64,000 nt of DNA from positions 40,374 through 104,373 of the forward strand of contig CAZGXW010000002.1 of assembly GCA_964529975.1 (NCBI GenBank), read 5' to 3'. The stretch comes from JADFMN01 sp964529975 (lineage in GTDB: Bacteria; Armatimonadota; Fimbriimonadia; Fimbriimonadales; Fimbriimonadaceae). How positions within the stretch are numbered: position 1 is the stretch's first letter; each line of letters opens with the position of its first letter. The notes beneath the pieces are model-generated. The model saw nothing but the letters and a program-made list of their open reading frames with translations. It ran no database searches and had not been told where the DNA came from. A program made the position numbers and the translations under genes. Shown in pieces: positions 38,339 to 47,281 of this stretch.

Positions 38339-39649
38339 TTAGGCAATCGACACAAAGGCAGTGGCGACCGCCTCCGCCACTGCTCGGTGGACGTCGCGGT
38401 TGACCTGGCAGGTCCCAGCCATTGCTACTTTGCGGCTGCCCTTCGAGCAGGAGCCTACGATGGTCACCACCTTGCTTCCGTCCGATGCAGAGTCGACGAC
38501 GGTCGCCGTGATCTCGATAGAGACGTCTGGCGCGATGCGCTCGATCGCCCGAGCCGCCGCGTCCGCGACAGCCTTCATCATTTGGCCCGGCTCCGGCATG
38601 GCCGCACCGGTGCCGTCCTGGCCATCGACGCTCAAGGTGACGGCGACGGGCTTGGTGTCGTCGTCCTCGTCCAGCGATACGAGCCGGACTGAGAAGGAAC
38701 GTTTGGATTGGTTCGGGTCCGTTCGGGTTGGCTCGAGTTGGCTCGTCGATTCGACAATGGCTTCAACAACCTCAGGCTCGACGACTTCTGCGACCGCTGT
38801 CTGCTCAGGAGGCTCGAAAGTCCTCGATGCTCCGGCCTGTTTTGCCGTCTTCTTGCGTGTACAGTCTTGACTGGCCAAGTTGATCAGGTTGTCGAGCATC
38901 GAGGCGACGTGCGCGTGCTCGCGCTCTTGGGATCGCATGCCGCCCGCAAACCCGACGGTCACGCGGACAGGCTCCGGGACTGACTCGATCGAGACCTTCA
39001 TGTCGTCGATGTCTCCAAACCTGCGCTCTGCTGCGTACCGGTCTAGGCGCGTACCGATCACGAACTCGTCACCACCGTAGCGGACGAGGATCTCTGCGTG
39101 GCGGTCTGTCGCCTGCCGAAGCCTGTTGGCGACTTCCTTCAAAATCTGGTCGCCGACGATGTGCCCGTGCTTCTTGTTGTAGTTGCCGAAGTCGTCGATA
39201 TCGACGAACACGATCGTGACCTCGTTGCCGGCGTTGAGCTCGGCCATCCCCCAATCCCGGAGGCGGTTGCTCCAAGGAAGGGACGTGAGGGGATCCCAAG
39301 ACTGCCCGATCTCCCGGAGCAGCATCGTGCTGGTAACCAAGCCCCTGAACTCGTCGCCTCGGAACACCGCAGCGTGCATGACGTCATGATCTATGAACGT
39401 CTTGGCGGCCGTCCGAACCTGGGTCTCTTCGTCGAGGCGGACTTGAACCGGCTGAACGATGGTCTCGACCCTCGCATACCGGGGCATGGCTAAGGCGCGT
39501 TCGAGGGTGACCAGCCCGTACAGTTCCGCGCCCTGAAGCACGGCTACGGCATTGATCTTGTGCCCCTGCATCACATGGATCGCCGTTGCGACCAAGTGCT
39601 CGGGGTTGACCCACGCGGGTACGAGGTCCAACTCCTCAAGCGTGCGCAT
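38339..39649 (-). CDS. CBS-pair diguanylate cyclase (GGDEF) with extra C-terminal domain
   Basis: 436 aa. Residues about 1-120 form two CBS modules (HVMQGHKINAVAVLQG; AAVFRGDEFRGLVTS). Residues about 120-270 are a GGDEF domain with intact YGGDEF and RHAE where the RxxD inhibitory site lies. An acidic linker and a beta-alpha domain of unknown type (LSVDGQDGTGAA...AAARAIER) follow. ATG 39649 gives MRTLEELDL; a TTG at 39751 would add 34 residues across an RNA-like folded region. It probably makes c-di-GMP in response to a nucleotide bound by CBS. Confidence 0.82.
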   Translation of the reverse strand: MRTLEELDLVPAWVNPEHLVATAIHVMQGHKINAVAVLQGAELYGLVTLERALAMPRYARVETIVQPVQVRLDEETQVRTAAKTFIDHDVMHAAVFRGDEFRGLVTSTMLLREIGQSWDPLTSLPWSNRLRDWGMAELNAGNEVTIVFVDIDDFGNYNKKHGHIVGDQILKEVANRLRQATDRHAEILVRYGGDEFVIGTRLDRYAAERRFGDIDDMKVSIESVPEPVRVTVGFAGGMRSQEREHAHVASMLDNLINLASQDCTRKKTAKQAGASRTFEPPEQTAVAEVVEPEVVEAIVESTSQLEPTRTDPNQSKRSFSVRLVSLDEDDDTKPVAVTLSVDGQDGTGAAMPEPGQMMKAVADAAARAIERIAPDVSIEITATVVDSASDGSKVVTIVGSCSKGSRKVAMAGTCQVNRDVHRAVAEAVATAFVSIA

Positions 39650-39687
39650 TTGCCCGTCGTGGATTGTGACGGCACGAAACTTGCCAG

Positions 39688-39740
39688 GCCCGTAAGCAGA
39701 TTTGCCGGGATTACCAGGGGTGCCTGTCAGGATTACGGGC
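39688..39740 (-). promoter_or_regulatory. Structured leader element upstream of the GGDEF gene
   Basis: On the minus strand GCCCGTAA (39740-39733) pairs perfectly with TTACGGGC (39695-39688), enclosing an internal CAGG-CACC-CCTG hairpin. It ends 38 nt before the preferred ATG at 39649. Size and placement are consistent with a small riboswitch or other cis-RNA, but no known class was recognised. Confidence 0.4.
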
Positions 39741-39754
39741 GATTCGATCAAAAC

Positions 39755-40747
39755 CTAGCAAATCTCTCCATCGAGCGTTCTCACGACGGCGTCGTGGCAA
39801 AACCGGACGCACTGCGCTAGTCTAGAATCGGCGAGTTGAAGCTTGACCCCGTTTGACATCGCATAGGCCTTCGTCGGACTGACTCCCAAGAAGGTGGCCG
39901 TGTCGTACTCGCTCAGGCCCATTTCTGAGATCAGCATGTAGGCGCAGACCTGCTCTGGAACCACTCCATCGACCGGGCTTGATTCGAACGCGCGGGTCAC
40001 GACTTCCAGAACCACGTCGCGAGGATCCCACCCGTCTTCGCCATGGATATAAGGCATGAGCACGCCGCAGGCCTCACAGACGTCGTCCCTGCGCGACCAG
40101 GCAGGTCGGACGAGTTTCAAGGTGTGGACGGCCCCTTGGATGGACCGGCCGTTCCCGAACAAGTGTCGCGAGACCAAATGGACGATCGGGCGGGACAGCG
40201 CCACTCCTTCCGAGTCGGCAATCTGCCGCACGATGTGCTCCTTTTCGGCACGGGACGGCTGGGTGATCGCTTGAAAGCCCCATTCTTGGCTCGAAGGCAG
40301 AAAGCGCTGCGCCTCGCTGCGCGACACGCTGTCAGAGATCGTGACCATCGTGCAGCGCTTCGCACGGACCCGCTGCTCCAAGAGGCGACGCAACTCCTGC
40401 TTCGTGCGCATGTTCGACCACACGTCCTGGACGTCGTCCAAGAGGAGCGGAAGCGATTCGTCAATCCGCTCGGGGTTGCTCGCGTATTGCAGCGCCGACG
40501 TCGGCCTGTTCGCACCGATGCCTTGTCGACGCATGTAGGCCGCGACGGCCTCGACCATGTGCGTCTTGCCCCACCCTGGGGCTCCGACGATCGCAAGAAA
40601 CGGCGTGGTGGATTGCGCGAAGCGCAGGCTCGCCTCGATCGCACCAATGTTCGAAGCGACAGCGGCGTAAGAAGCGAAACTGAACGGCCGTTTCTCGTGT
40701 GTCTCGAACGCTGGTGCCGCCGTAGTTTCGATGGATGTTTGGATCAT
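39755..40747 (-). CDS. DnaA-related AAA+ protein with degenerate domain IV
   Basis: 330 aa. The AAA+ domain (about 20-225) has Walker A GAPGWGKTH, Walker B LLLDDVQDVW, and a DnaA-type sensor-2 segment NGRSIQGAVHTLK. The C-terminal 90 residues align loosely with DnaA domain IV but lack the RDHS signature and the basic loop. Compared with DnaA there is no domain I. It may be a replication regulator (Hda/DnaA-paralogue type) or a new adaptor. It directly precedes the CBS-GGDEF gene (stop at 39755) and is likely co-transcribed. Confidence 0.75.
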   Translation of the reverse strand: MIQTSIETTAAPAFETHEKRPFSFASYAAVASNIGAIEASLRFAQSTTPFLAIVGAPGWGKTHMVEAVAAYMRRQGIGANRPTSALQYASNPERIDESLPLLLDDVQDVWSNMRTKQELRRLLEQRVRAKRCTMVTISDSVSRSEAQRFLPSSQEWGFQAITQPSRAEKEHIVRQIADSEGVALSRPIVHLVSRHLFGNGRSIQGAVHTLKLVRPAWSRRDDVCEACGVLMPYIHGEDGWDPRDVVLEVVTRAFESSPVDGVVPEQVCAYMLISEMGLSEYDTATFLGVSPTKAYAMSNGVKLQLADSRLAQCVRFCHDAVVRTLDGEIC

Positions 40748-40926
40748 CTCGCTTCCGTGCTCGCCGCAAACTGCGACAACGGATATTGTTCATTCCAAGC
40801 GCGTTACGAGTCAAGTCCCAAAAACTAGCAGAAAAGGCCTATGGAGTTGCACAAATCGCGCTGGTTAGGCTCACTTGTTGATTGAAACTCGTCCGAGGAT
40901 TTTTCCCCTCGTTTCTCCACACGTGG

Positions 40927-42183
40927 TCAGTGGGCGATCTTCTTCCAGTATTCGTCGAAGTTGAACGTTGGAGAGTGCTCGGTGTTGTGACAAGGCATAC
41001 ACGACTCTCGCCCGACTTTGGGCAGTTTGTTCTTCGCTGGGTTCATGGTGTGCGCCTTGGAAGGACCGTGGCACGACTCACATCCAACGTCCGCGAGGTT
41101 GGGTGTTGAAGTCCTCGCCTTGAATCCTTGCGTCGATTTGAGGCCAACCACGTGGCAGTACGTGCAGTCCGGGTCGCGGTCTTGGCCTTCTTTCTCCAAA
41201 GTGGCCAGCGCGTGAGAATGCGAGCTCTCTTTCCAGACTTTGGATTCCTTTACATGGCACGTCGCACACGCCTTGCTCCCGGCGAACGCGTCCGTCTCTG
41301 TGCGCGGCACCATGCTCAGGAGGTCTTCGCGGGTCACGCGTCCCAAGTAGGCCGAGAACACGCCTTGAGCGTCCTTGTCGTCGGCGAACTCCGGCCCGAG
41401 GTCGACCGCTCGGTATCCGGTGAACTTCTCGCCGTCCCAATCGATCTTTACGAGCGACTTGCCGTGCTCACCGGGCGAGACGATCAAGGTCTCGCCGACC
41501 TTGCGCGGCGCCTCGAACGGCTGAGACTTGGCGTTACAGGCTATCAGTCTCAGCCCAGGGTGGCTCCTTGCCAGCGCCTCGGCGTGTGCGGCGTCGCCGC
41601 GTGTCATGAGCACAGGAACCAGGCCGGACGCCTTGGCCTCCTCTAACAGTGCCTCGATGGTCGCGCCAATCGGCTGGACCGACACATTGATTGCCCGGCC
41701 CACTTCTTGGGTCCGAGGGTCGACCCCGCCGATCAAGAACGGCCCTGAGGCCTTGAAGCGTTTGGTCGGGATCGAGGCATCGTCGATGCCGGATGCGATC
41801 AACGCATGGCCGCACAGGCGCTCGAGGGACTGCGCCATCCCCGCTCCCAGCCGCGCCTCCTCCAGCCCGTAGTTGACCGCGGCGACCTTGAGCAGCCCGA
41901 GCGACTCGGCGACTGCTTCAGCCTTCATTTCATCCTGCCTCCCTGTGCCCGCCACGAACGCGCCGGTGTCGATCAAGGTGGCTTTGCCACCGATCGCAAG
42001 TTCCTTGACGGCTGTGTTCCGGCGGCGGATGCCGCCCGACATCGGCTTCACGCATCCGCATGGAGAGAGATAGCCTTCGCTCATCCCGGTGACGATCAAC
42101 GTGTGGACTTTCGCTTGCGAGACTCCGTCGGCCACCGAGTAGCCAAGCAGGGTGAGCGCGAGCGCCCAGACGAAGGACTTCAT
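40927..42183 (-). CDS. Exported tetraheme c-type cytochrome
   Basis: 418 aa with a signal peptide (about 1-22). The N-terminal two-thirds carry a Cys motif SPCGC near residue 42 and resemble a UshA/nucleotidase-like fold; this is weak. The C-terminal ~115 residues contain four heme motifs: CATCH, CTYCH, CESCH and CMPCH, as in cytochrome c554-like proteins. It would be periplasmic or surface electron transfer. It overlaps the DUF1573 gene by 4 nt and follows prfB, likely in one transcript. Confidence 0.85.
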   Translation of the reverse strand: MKSFVWALALTLLGYSVADGVSQAKVHTLIVTGMSEGYLSPCGCVKPMSGGIRRRNTAVKELAIGGKATLIDTGAFVAGTGRQDEMKAEAVAESLGLLKVAAVNYGLEEARLGAGMAQSLERLCGHALIASGIDDASIPTKRFKASGPFLIGGVDPRTQEVGRAINVSVQPIGATIEALLEEAKASGLVPVLMTRGDAAHAEALARSHPGLRLIACNAKSQPFEAPRKVGETLIVSPGEHGKSLVKIDWDGEKFTGYRAVDLGPEFADDKDAQGVFSAYLGRVTREDLLSMVPRTETDAFAGSKACATCHVKESKVWKESSHSHALATLEKEGQDRDPDCTYCHVVGLKSTQGFKARTSTPNLADVGCESCHGPSKAHTMNPAKNKLPKVGRESCMPCHNTEHSPTFNFDEYWKKIAH

Positions 42184-43787
42184 CTCACGCTGCCTTCGAC
42201 GGGAATGGTGATCACGGGCTGCTTGGGGTCGTCCGTGTGGACCGTGATCTTTCCGGCAAACCTTCCTGGAGGCGCCTCACCCGTGAATTTCGCGACGATC
42301 CGAAACTCTGATCCATCGCGATACGGCTCGAACGACGCAACAACGAACTGTGTGTCGGACACGACCTTAGTGACCTTGAAAGGCTTGCCCGGTCGGGTTA
42401 GGACGACGGCCGCCGTCGCCTCCTTCTTCTCGATCTGACCGAAGTAGATGCTCAGCGGCACCGTCGCAATGCCCCTTTGCACATTGACCGTCGTTACTAG
42501 AGTCTTCAGGAACGGGTTGTCCGTTTCGACTTGCACCTGCATCGGGGTTCGCCCGGCTGGGATGCCTGGGGCGACGAGCACCTTGATGCTGTAGCCCTTT
42601 CGCTTCGACTTCCCTTCTCCGATGTCGGGCCAGTCGAGTTCGCCCTCCCAGGGCTTGTAATCGACGACACCGCTAACGCCGGCTATCGACACCTTCTTGA
42701 TATTGAAGGGTGCTTCCGCCTCGACCACGAGCGTCGTTTCGAAGATCGCCCCATTGTCGTCCACATATAGCACTGGCTCCTCTTTTCCGACGAACCGGTA
42801 TGCGGGTCGCACGACCGTGTCGAGCATGATCTTCCGGACCGGGGCTTCGGGATCGTTCGAGTACACGAACAGGTACTTGTTCAACTTGCCCGTGAACTCA
42901 AAGGTGTTGATCGCGATGTCGACGACTGTGGTCTCGCCAGGAGCCAACACTTGCTGGTGTCGCCCTATGATGAAGCAACCGCAATCCGGGACGAGTCGAT
43001 AATCGAGGGTGCCCTTGCCCTGGTTAGAGATTTGGAGGCTTAGCATCATCGGCTCGGCTTGGCCGACGGGTGCGGGCTCGAACTTCGACGGGTTGTAGAC
43101 GATCCTGGGCGCACCGATCTTGGGATCTTTCTTTTCAGATACCTCCTTGCGGATCCGGTCTGAGACCGCCAGGATCGACTTGAACAGCCTGGCTTCGGCC
43201 AGTGTCCACGACGTTTGGTGGAAATAGGAGTTCTCCGTCCGGAACATGACGCTGGACGGACGAGGTTGCCGCGCGAAGCCTAGCGCGGCGCCGATCGCGA
43301 ACACAGTCTCGTTCCGCACATCAATCGCCGAGAGCGGCCTCTTGTCCTCGGTCCTCACCAGCGCCCAAACCGCTTCGAGGACGGGCTCGCCCTCGGCGGG
43401 GGAATCGAAGTAAACCGCTCCGGCTGGGCCCGGTGAATCGACGTTAGATGGCAGGTCGGGAACGAAACCGATTTTCAGACGACCTTTGGGCGCGAGCGTG
43501 ACCTTTAAGCCCTCGATCCCGGTCGTCCAAACCGCGATCCCGGCGTCGCGCGCCTCAGCAAAGGACTTCTTTTGTTCGGCGTTAAGGCCAGTCTCGTCCC
43601 AGGTGATCGTCAGGTCGAGAGAAGGCAGCCGCTTGGACAGGCGAACAGCCTCCGGCCAGTCACCAGCGTCGACAGCCTCTTGGATCGCGAACACAGTCGA
43701 CTGGAACGCCTCTGAGGAGGCCGGAGGCACGATAATCGGCTCCGGCTCCTTGGTCTGGATGATTAGGGCTGCGAGGAGGGTCCACAT
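42180..43787 (-). CDS. Exported DUF1573-type protein
   Basis: About 535 aa. ATG 43787 gives a short hydrophobic N-terminus (MWTLLAALIIQ); GTG 43799 would add four residues. The middle has a DUF1573-like Ig-fold region with VPDCGCFI and LAPGETTVVDI, then further beta-sandwich repeats including TNVQ-type strands and a final IPVEGSVR. DUF1573 proteins are periplasmic or surface Ig-like proteins common in Bacteroidetes and Planctomycetes. It overlaps the tetraheme cytochrome gene by 4 nt, suggesting a functional pair. Confidence 0.75.
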   Translation of the reverse strand: MWTLLAALIIQTKEPEPIIVPPASSEAFQSTVFAIQEAVDAGDWPEAVRLSKRLPSLDLTITWDETGLNAEQKKSFAEARDAGIAVWTTGIEGLKVTLAPKGRLKIGFVPDLPSNVDSPGPAGAVYFDSPAEGEPVLEAVWALVRTEDKRPLSAIDVRNETVFAIGAALGFARQPRPSSVMFRTENSYFHQTSWTLAEARLFKSILAVSDRIRKEVSEKKDPKIGAPRIVYNPSKFEPAPVGQAEPMMLSLQISNQGKGTLDYRLVPDCGCFIIGRHQQVLAPGETTVVDIAINTFEFTGKLNKYLFVYSNDPEAPVRKIMLDTVVRPAYRFVGKEEPVLYVDDNGAIFETTLVVEAEAPFNIKKVSIAGVSGVVDYKPWEGELDWPDIGEGKSKRKGYSIKVLVAPGIPAGRTPMQVQVETDNPFLKTLVTTVNVQRGIATVPLSIYFGQIEKKEATAAVVLTRPGKPFKVTKVVSDTQFVVASFEPYRDGSEFRIVAKFTGEAPPGRFAGKITVHTDDPKQPVITIPVEGSVR

Positions 43788-43826
43788 GGCTGGCGGCACT
43801 CGTCAGACGGGCGGCAGGGCCCCCGA

Positions 43827-44946
43827 TTACTCAATGAATGTATCCGATTTGGCCGGGGGACGCTTGAGAAAGGCTTCGATGAACCCGTCAATGTCCCCAT
43901 CGAGCACAGCCAGGACGTTGCCGGTCTCGTGGCCAGTACGATGATCCTTGACCATGGTGTACGGCTGCATGACGTAACTCCTGATCTGGTGCCCCCAACT
44001 GGCCGGGCCCTTGTCACCCCTCAATTCCTCAATCTTGCTGGCGTCCTCGGCCCTTTGGATCTCGGCCAGCCTGGCGGCGAGCACGGTCATCGCCGAAGCC
44101 CGATTCTTGTGCTGGCTCCGCTCGTTCTGGCAGGTGACGACGATGCCTGACGGGATGTGTGTGATCCGGACCGCGCTCTCGGTCTTGTTCACGTGCTGGC
44201 CCCCGGCGCCCCCCGCCCGCAAGGTCTCGACCTTCAAGTCATCGGGATTGATGTCCACTTCCGTCGCCTCGATCTCGGGCAGGACGGTGACCTTCGCGAA
44301 ACTCGTGTGCCGCCTAGCCGCAGCGTCAAACGGGCTGATCCTGACCAAACGGTGGGGCCCCGTCTCCGACTTCAAGTATCCATAGGCGTTCTCCCCCGCG
44401 ATCTCGAAGGCGATGTTCCTGTAGCCGGTGACATCGCCCGGCGTCTCGCTAAGGACTTCGAGTTTAAAGCCCCTTCGTTGTGCCCAACGCGAATAGAGTC
44501 GAAACAAGATCGAGGCCCAGTCACAGGCCTCGGACCCGCCCGCTCCGGCGTTGATCTCGACTAGGGCGTTCCGGCCGTCGTGCTCGCCCCGAAGGAGGGT
44601 CTTCAGTTCGTAGGCGTCGAGGTCCACAAGTAGCCTTGAGGTCTCCTCGTCAGCCTCCTTCTGGAACGTCTCGTCCGGCTCCATCTTGAGCAGCTCGTAA
44701 CTTTCGAAGGCGCCCTCGACGCGCTTCTTGAGGGTGTCGAGGGGCTCTGCGATGCCCTTGAGGCGCGAAAGTTCGCGCAGCTTCATGTGGGCTGCGTTGG
44801 GGTCGTTCCAGAACTCGGGCTGGCCGCTCTCCGCCTCTAGCGCGGAGATCTTGGAGCGAAGCGCTTCCAGGTCAAAGATGACCTCCGATAGCGTCCAGGC
44901 GCTCTCGCGCGCTGGACAGCGCTTCATGCTGCTCGGGGGTCAACAT
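43827..44946 (-). CDS. prfB: Peptide chain release factor 2 with programmed +1 frameshift
   Basis: RF2 terminates at UGA/UAA. The true gene starts at ATG 44946 (MLTPEQHEALSS), reads 24 codons to CTT (44877-44875), meets TGA at 44874-44872 and continues in the +1 frame from GAC (44873) to 43827, giving about 372 aa. GGAGGT lies three bases before CTT. Motifs GGQ (GGAGGQHVNK) and SPF (ISPFDAA) are intact. The site makes RF2 level autoregulatory. A downstream reading frame alone lacks the natural start. A DUF1573-like gene follows. Confidence 0.95.
44871..44886 (-). promoter_or_regulatory. prfB +1 frameshift element
   Basis: GGAGGT-CAT-CTT-TGA-C on the minus strand matches the known RF2 recoding signal: an internal Shine-Dalgarno sequence three bases upstream of the CTT P-site codon, an in-frame UGA and a following C. 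Low RF2 favours the shift. Confidence 0.93.
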
Positions 44947-45002
44947 TCCCCAAATGTACCTTTTGAACCTGAACGACAGCCGACAATTGGCCCGTCTGAC
45001 AC

Positions 45003-45032
45003 AGGACAACCAGGCTCGTCCGGAAGTACAAT
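45003..45032 (+). promoter_or_regulatory. Candidate promoter for the secreted-protein gene
   Basis: AGGACA (45003-45008) and TACAAT (45027-45032), 18 nt apart, lie 46 nt upstream of the ATG at 45079. The hexamers match consensus at 4/6 and 5/6, so it is a moderate candidate. Confidence 0.4.
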
Positions 45033-45078
45033 AGCGGGCGAGTTCATGGATGCGGCACAGCCGCAGGCATGAGGATGG

Positions 45079-47139
45079 ATGATGGGACACTGGACTAACA
45101 AGGCGGGAGTGCAAGCCAAATACCCGCTACTTTTGGCATTGGCGGTCACTGCCGCGTTTTCGTACGCTCAGTCGCCGTTCGTCGGGCTTTCCCAAGTGGG
45201 GGCCAACAAGACGGTCAAGATTCCTGCAGGAAAGACGTTCAACGCCAAGTCGGGCGGCGCGGTCAACACCTACAGTTTCTTCCCGCAGATCGACAACTCG
45301 ATTCAGCAACGCGGTTTCCGGCCAACTCCGGGCGGCAGCAACAGGGTGATTCCGAACGGCCTGCCCAACGGACTCGTCCCTGGCGGCCTCGGAGCCAAGG
45401 CAGTCGCGAACCAAGGTTCGCTCTTCCCTGGGATTCAGTTCACGGGATTGATCCCGCCTGACTGCCACGCGGCTGTCGGCACGACGCACGTCGTCCAGGT
45501 AGTGAACTCGAATATCGCGTTCTACGACAAGACGAACGGGACGCAGACGTTTGCACAGTCAAGCTCGACGTTCTTCAGCGGACTCGGGGCGCCATCGTTC
45601 CAGTTCGACCCGCGCGTGGTGTACGACCAGTACAACGACAGATTCATCCTGATCTTCCTCGCCCTCGACACGGGCAACTCGATCTCGCAGATCTTGATCG
45701 CGACGAGCGACGACGGAAACCCGAACGGCACATGGAACCGGTTCGTGATCAACAGTGCGGTGAACATCAACGGCACCAACAGTTGGCTCGACTATCCGAT
45801 GGTCGGCTACACGGGCGACGCCTTCGTCGTCTCGGGCAACATGTTCCCGTTCGGTGCGGGCGGATTCACCGGCATCCAGTCGTTTGTGATCGACACGTCG
45901 GACATGTACAGCAACGTGGCACCGGCCGTGGTTCCTTTCACCTCTACTGGTCTCGGGTTCAACCTTCAGCCTGCTGACACCTACACTCCTGGCACGAACA
46001 GGGTCTATGGGATCAGCCTGAACACGTCGACCTCGGTGCGACTATGGGCGTTCACGGCTCTCGACACCGCAACACCGGCATTGACCTCGACGACTCTGGC
46101 AGTGGCCTCGTATGGCGGCATTGGTGCCGCGCCTAGCGGCACCTCGCCAGGAGCGATGGACACGATTGCAGGTCGAACGATGGACGCCGCCTCGCGAGGC
46201 CAGACCCTGGTCGCCGCGCACACGGTTGGCGTCGGAGGCCGTGCGGCCGTCCGATGGTACGAGATCAACATGGGTAACTGGCCCGTGTCCGGAACGCCGA
46301 ACGTGATCCAGCACGGCAACATCTCGCTTCCAACGGGCCAGTGGGCCTTCATGCCTGCGATCAGCAAGAACGCGGACGACGCGATCTCGGTGATGTACAC
46401 GCGCAGCAGTTCTTCGATCGTCTCGGATCTCGTCGTGTCATCGCGACTGTCGACAGATCCACTCGGCACAATGGGAGCTCCCGTGCTGTTGCAGTCCGGC
46501 GTCAATCCGAACGCGGGCGGTCGATGGGGCGACTACTTCTCGGTGACCGTCGATCCCTCGGACGATCTCACGTTCTGGGGCCATGGTGAAGTCACTCGCG
46601 CCGACGGCCTTTGGACGACGGAGATCACCAGTTGGGTGGTTTCCGGCCCGAGCACTCAGACCGAGTACGACCCGACGGGCGTCTCGCTGTTCTATGGCAC
46701 GCCTGTAAGCGGCGGGCTTGCGCAAGTACTCGATCCGGACAACACGTACTTCGACATCTTGTCGCAGTTGGTGCCTGGTCTCGGCTACTTTGCGGGAGTG
46801 CAGGCCGACTTCACGATCGTGGAAGCGGCGGCGGACGTCGAGGCGATCAAGGTGAGCGTCGAAGCCAGCGCAACGCTCTCAACGAGCGTCACGGGCACTG
46901 TCTACCTTTGGAACTGGAACACGAGCCAGTTCGAGTATGTGAACGCGTTCGTCATCTCCGGGTCGGACGTTTCGAACTCGACGGAACTTGTCACCAACCT
47001 GACCAAATACGTTGGCCCAGGCGGCGCGGTCCGAGCGGCCTTCCGTGGGCATGACCCGTTCCGAAGGGCCGGCAACCGGTCGCAACAGTTCACCTTCAAG
47101 GTCGACTACATCCACCTGACGATCACTTCGGCCCCCTAA
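45079..47139 (+). CDS. Secreted protein of unknown function with shared C-terminal domain
   Basis: 686 aa with a signal peptide ending AAFSYAQ. The middle is beta-rich and resembles sialidase/propeller-like repeats (TSDDGNPNGTWNRF; YDQYNDRFILIFLAL). The last ~135 residues (46729-47136) are shared with the C-terminus of the metalloprotease downstream, including WNWNTSQFEYV and RGHDPFRRAGNR. The domain may bind a surface or act in secretion; this is inference. SD GAGGATGG precedes ATG 45079/45082. No catalytic motif is recognised. Confidence 0.7.
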   Translation: MMGHWTNKAGVQAKYPLLLALAVTAAFSYAQSPFVGLSQVGANKTVKIPAGKTFNAKSGGAVNTYSFFPQIDNSIQQRGFRPTPGGSNRVIPNGLPNGLVPGGLGAKAVANQGSLFPGIQFTGLIPPDCHAAVGTTHVVQVVNSNIAFYDKTNGTQTFAQSSSTFFSGLGAPSFQFDPRVVYDQYNDRFILIFLALDTGNSISQILIATSDDGNPNGTWNRFVINSAVNINGTNSWLDYPMVGYTGDAFVVSGNMFPFGAGGFTGIQSFVIDTSDMYSNVAPAVVPFTSTGLGFNLQPADTYTPGTNRVYGISLNTSTSVRLWAFTALDTATPALTSTTLAVASYGGIGAAPSGTSPGAMDTIAGRTMDAASRGQTLVAAHTVGVGGRAAVRWYEINMGNWPVSGTPNVIQHGNISLPTGQWAFMPAISKNADDAISVMYTRSSSSIVSDLVVSSRLSTDPLGTMGAPVLLQSGVNPNAGGRWGDYFSVTVDPSDDLTFWGHGEVTRADGLWTTEITSWVVSGPSTQTEYDPTGVSLFYGTPVSGGLAQVLDPDNTYFDILSQLVPGLGYFAGVQADFTIVEAAADVEAIKVSVEASATLSTSVTGTVYLWNWNTSQFEYVNAFVISGSDVSNSTELVTNLTKYVGPGGAVRAAFRGHDPFRRAGNRSQQFTFKVDYIHLTITSAP

Positions 47140-47157
47140 GGCCGCTCTGACCCGACC

Positions 47158-47191
47158 CCGGGGCCAGGCTCAAACTTGAGCCTGGCCCCGG
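47158..47191 (+). terminator. 16-bp hairpin after the secreted-protein gene
   Basis: CCGGGGCCAGGCTCAA (47158-47173) and TTGAGCCTGGCCCCGG (47176-47191) are perfectly complementary with a 2-nt centre. It starts 18 nt after the stop codon. No T tract follows, but the stem is very stable. Confidence 0.6.
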
Positions 47192-47281
47192 ACATTTGCC
47201 AGGACGCACGCGACCAAGGCGGCCTTAGGCTTGTATTCAAGGCTCATCCAGGTGAATACTAGGGGGTCGGAGAGGGTCGTT

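Noticed and set aside
39650..39751. Coding extension of the GGDEF protein from TTG 39751
   Set aside because: The added 34 residues fall in the region with the perfect inverted repeat and lack homology to CBS starts; a regulatory leader fits better, though it is not proven.
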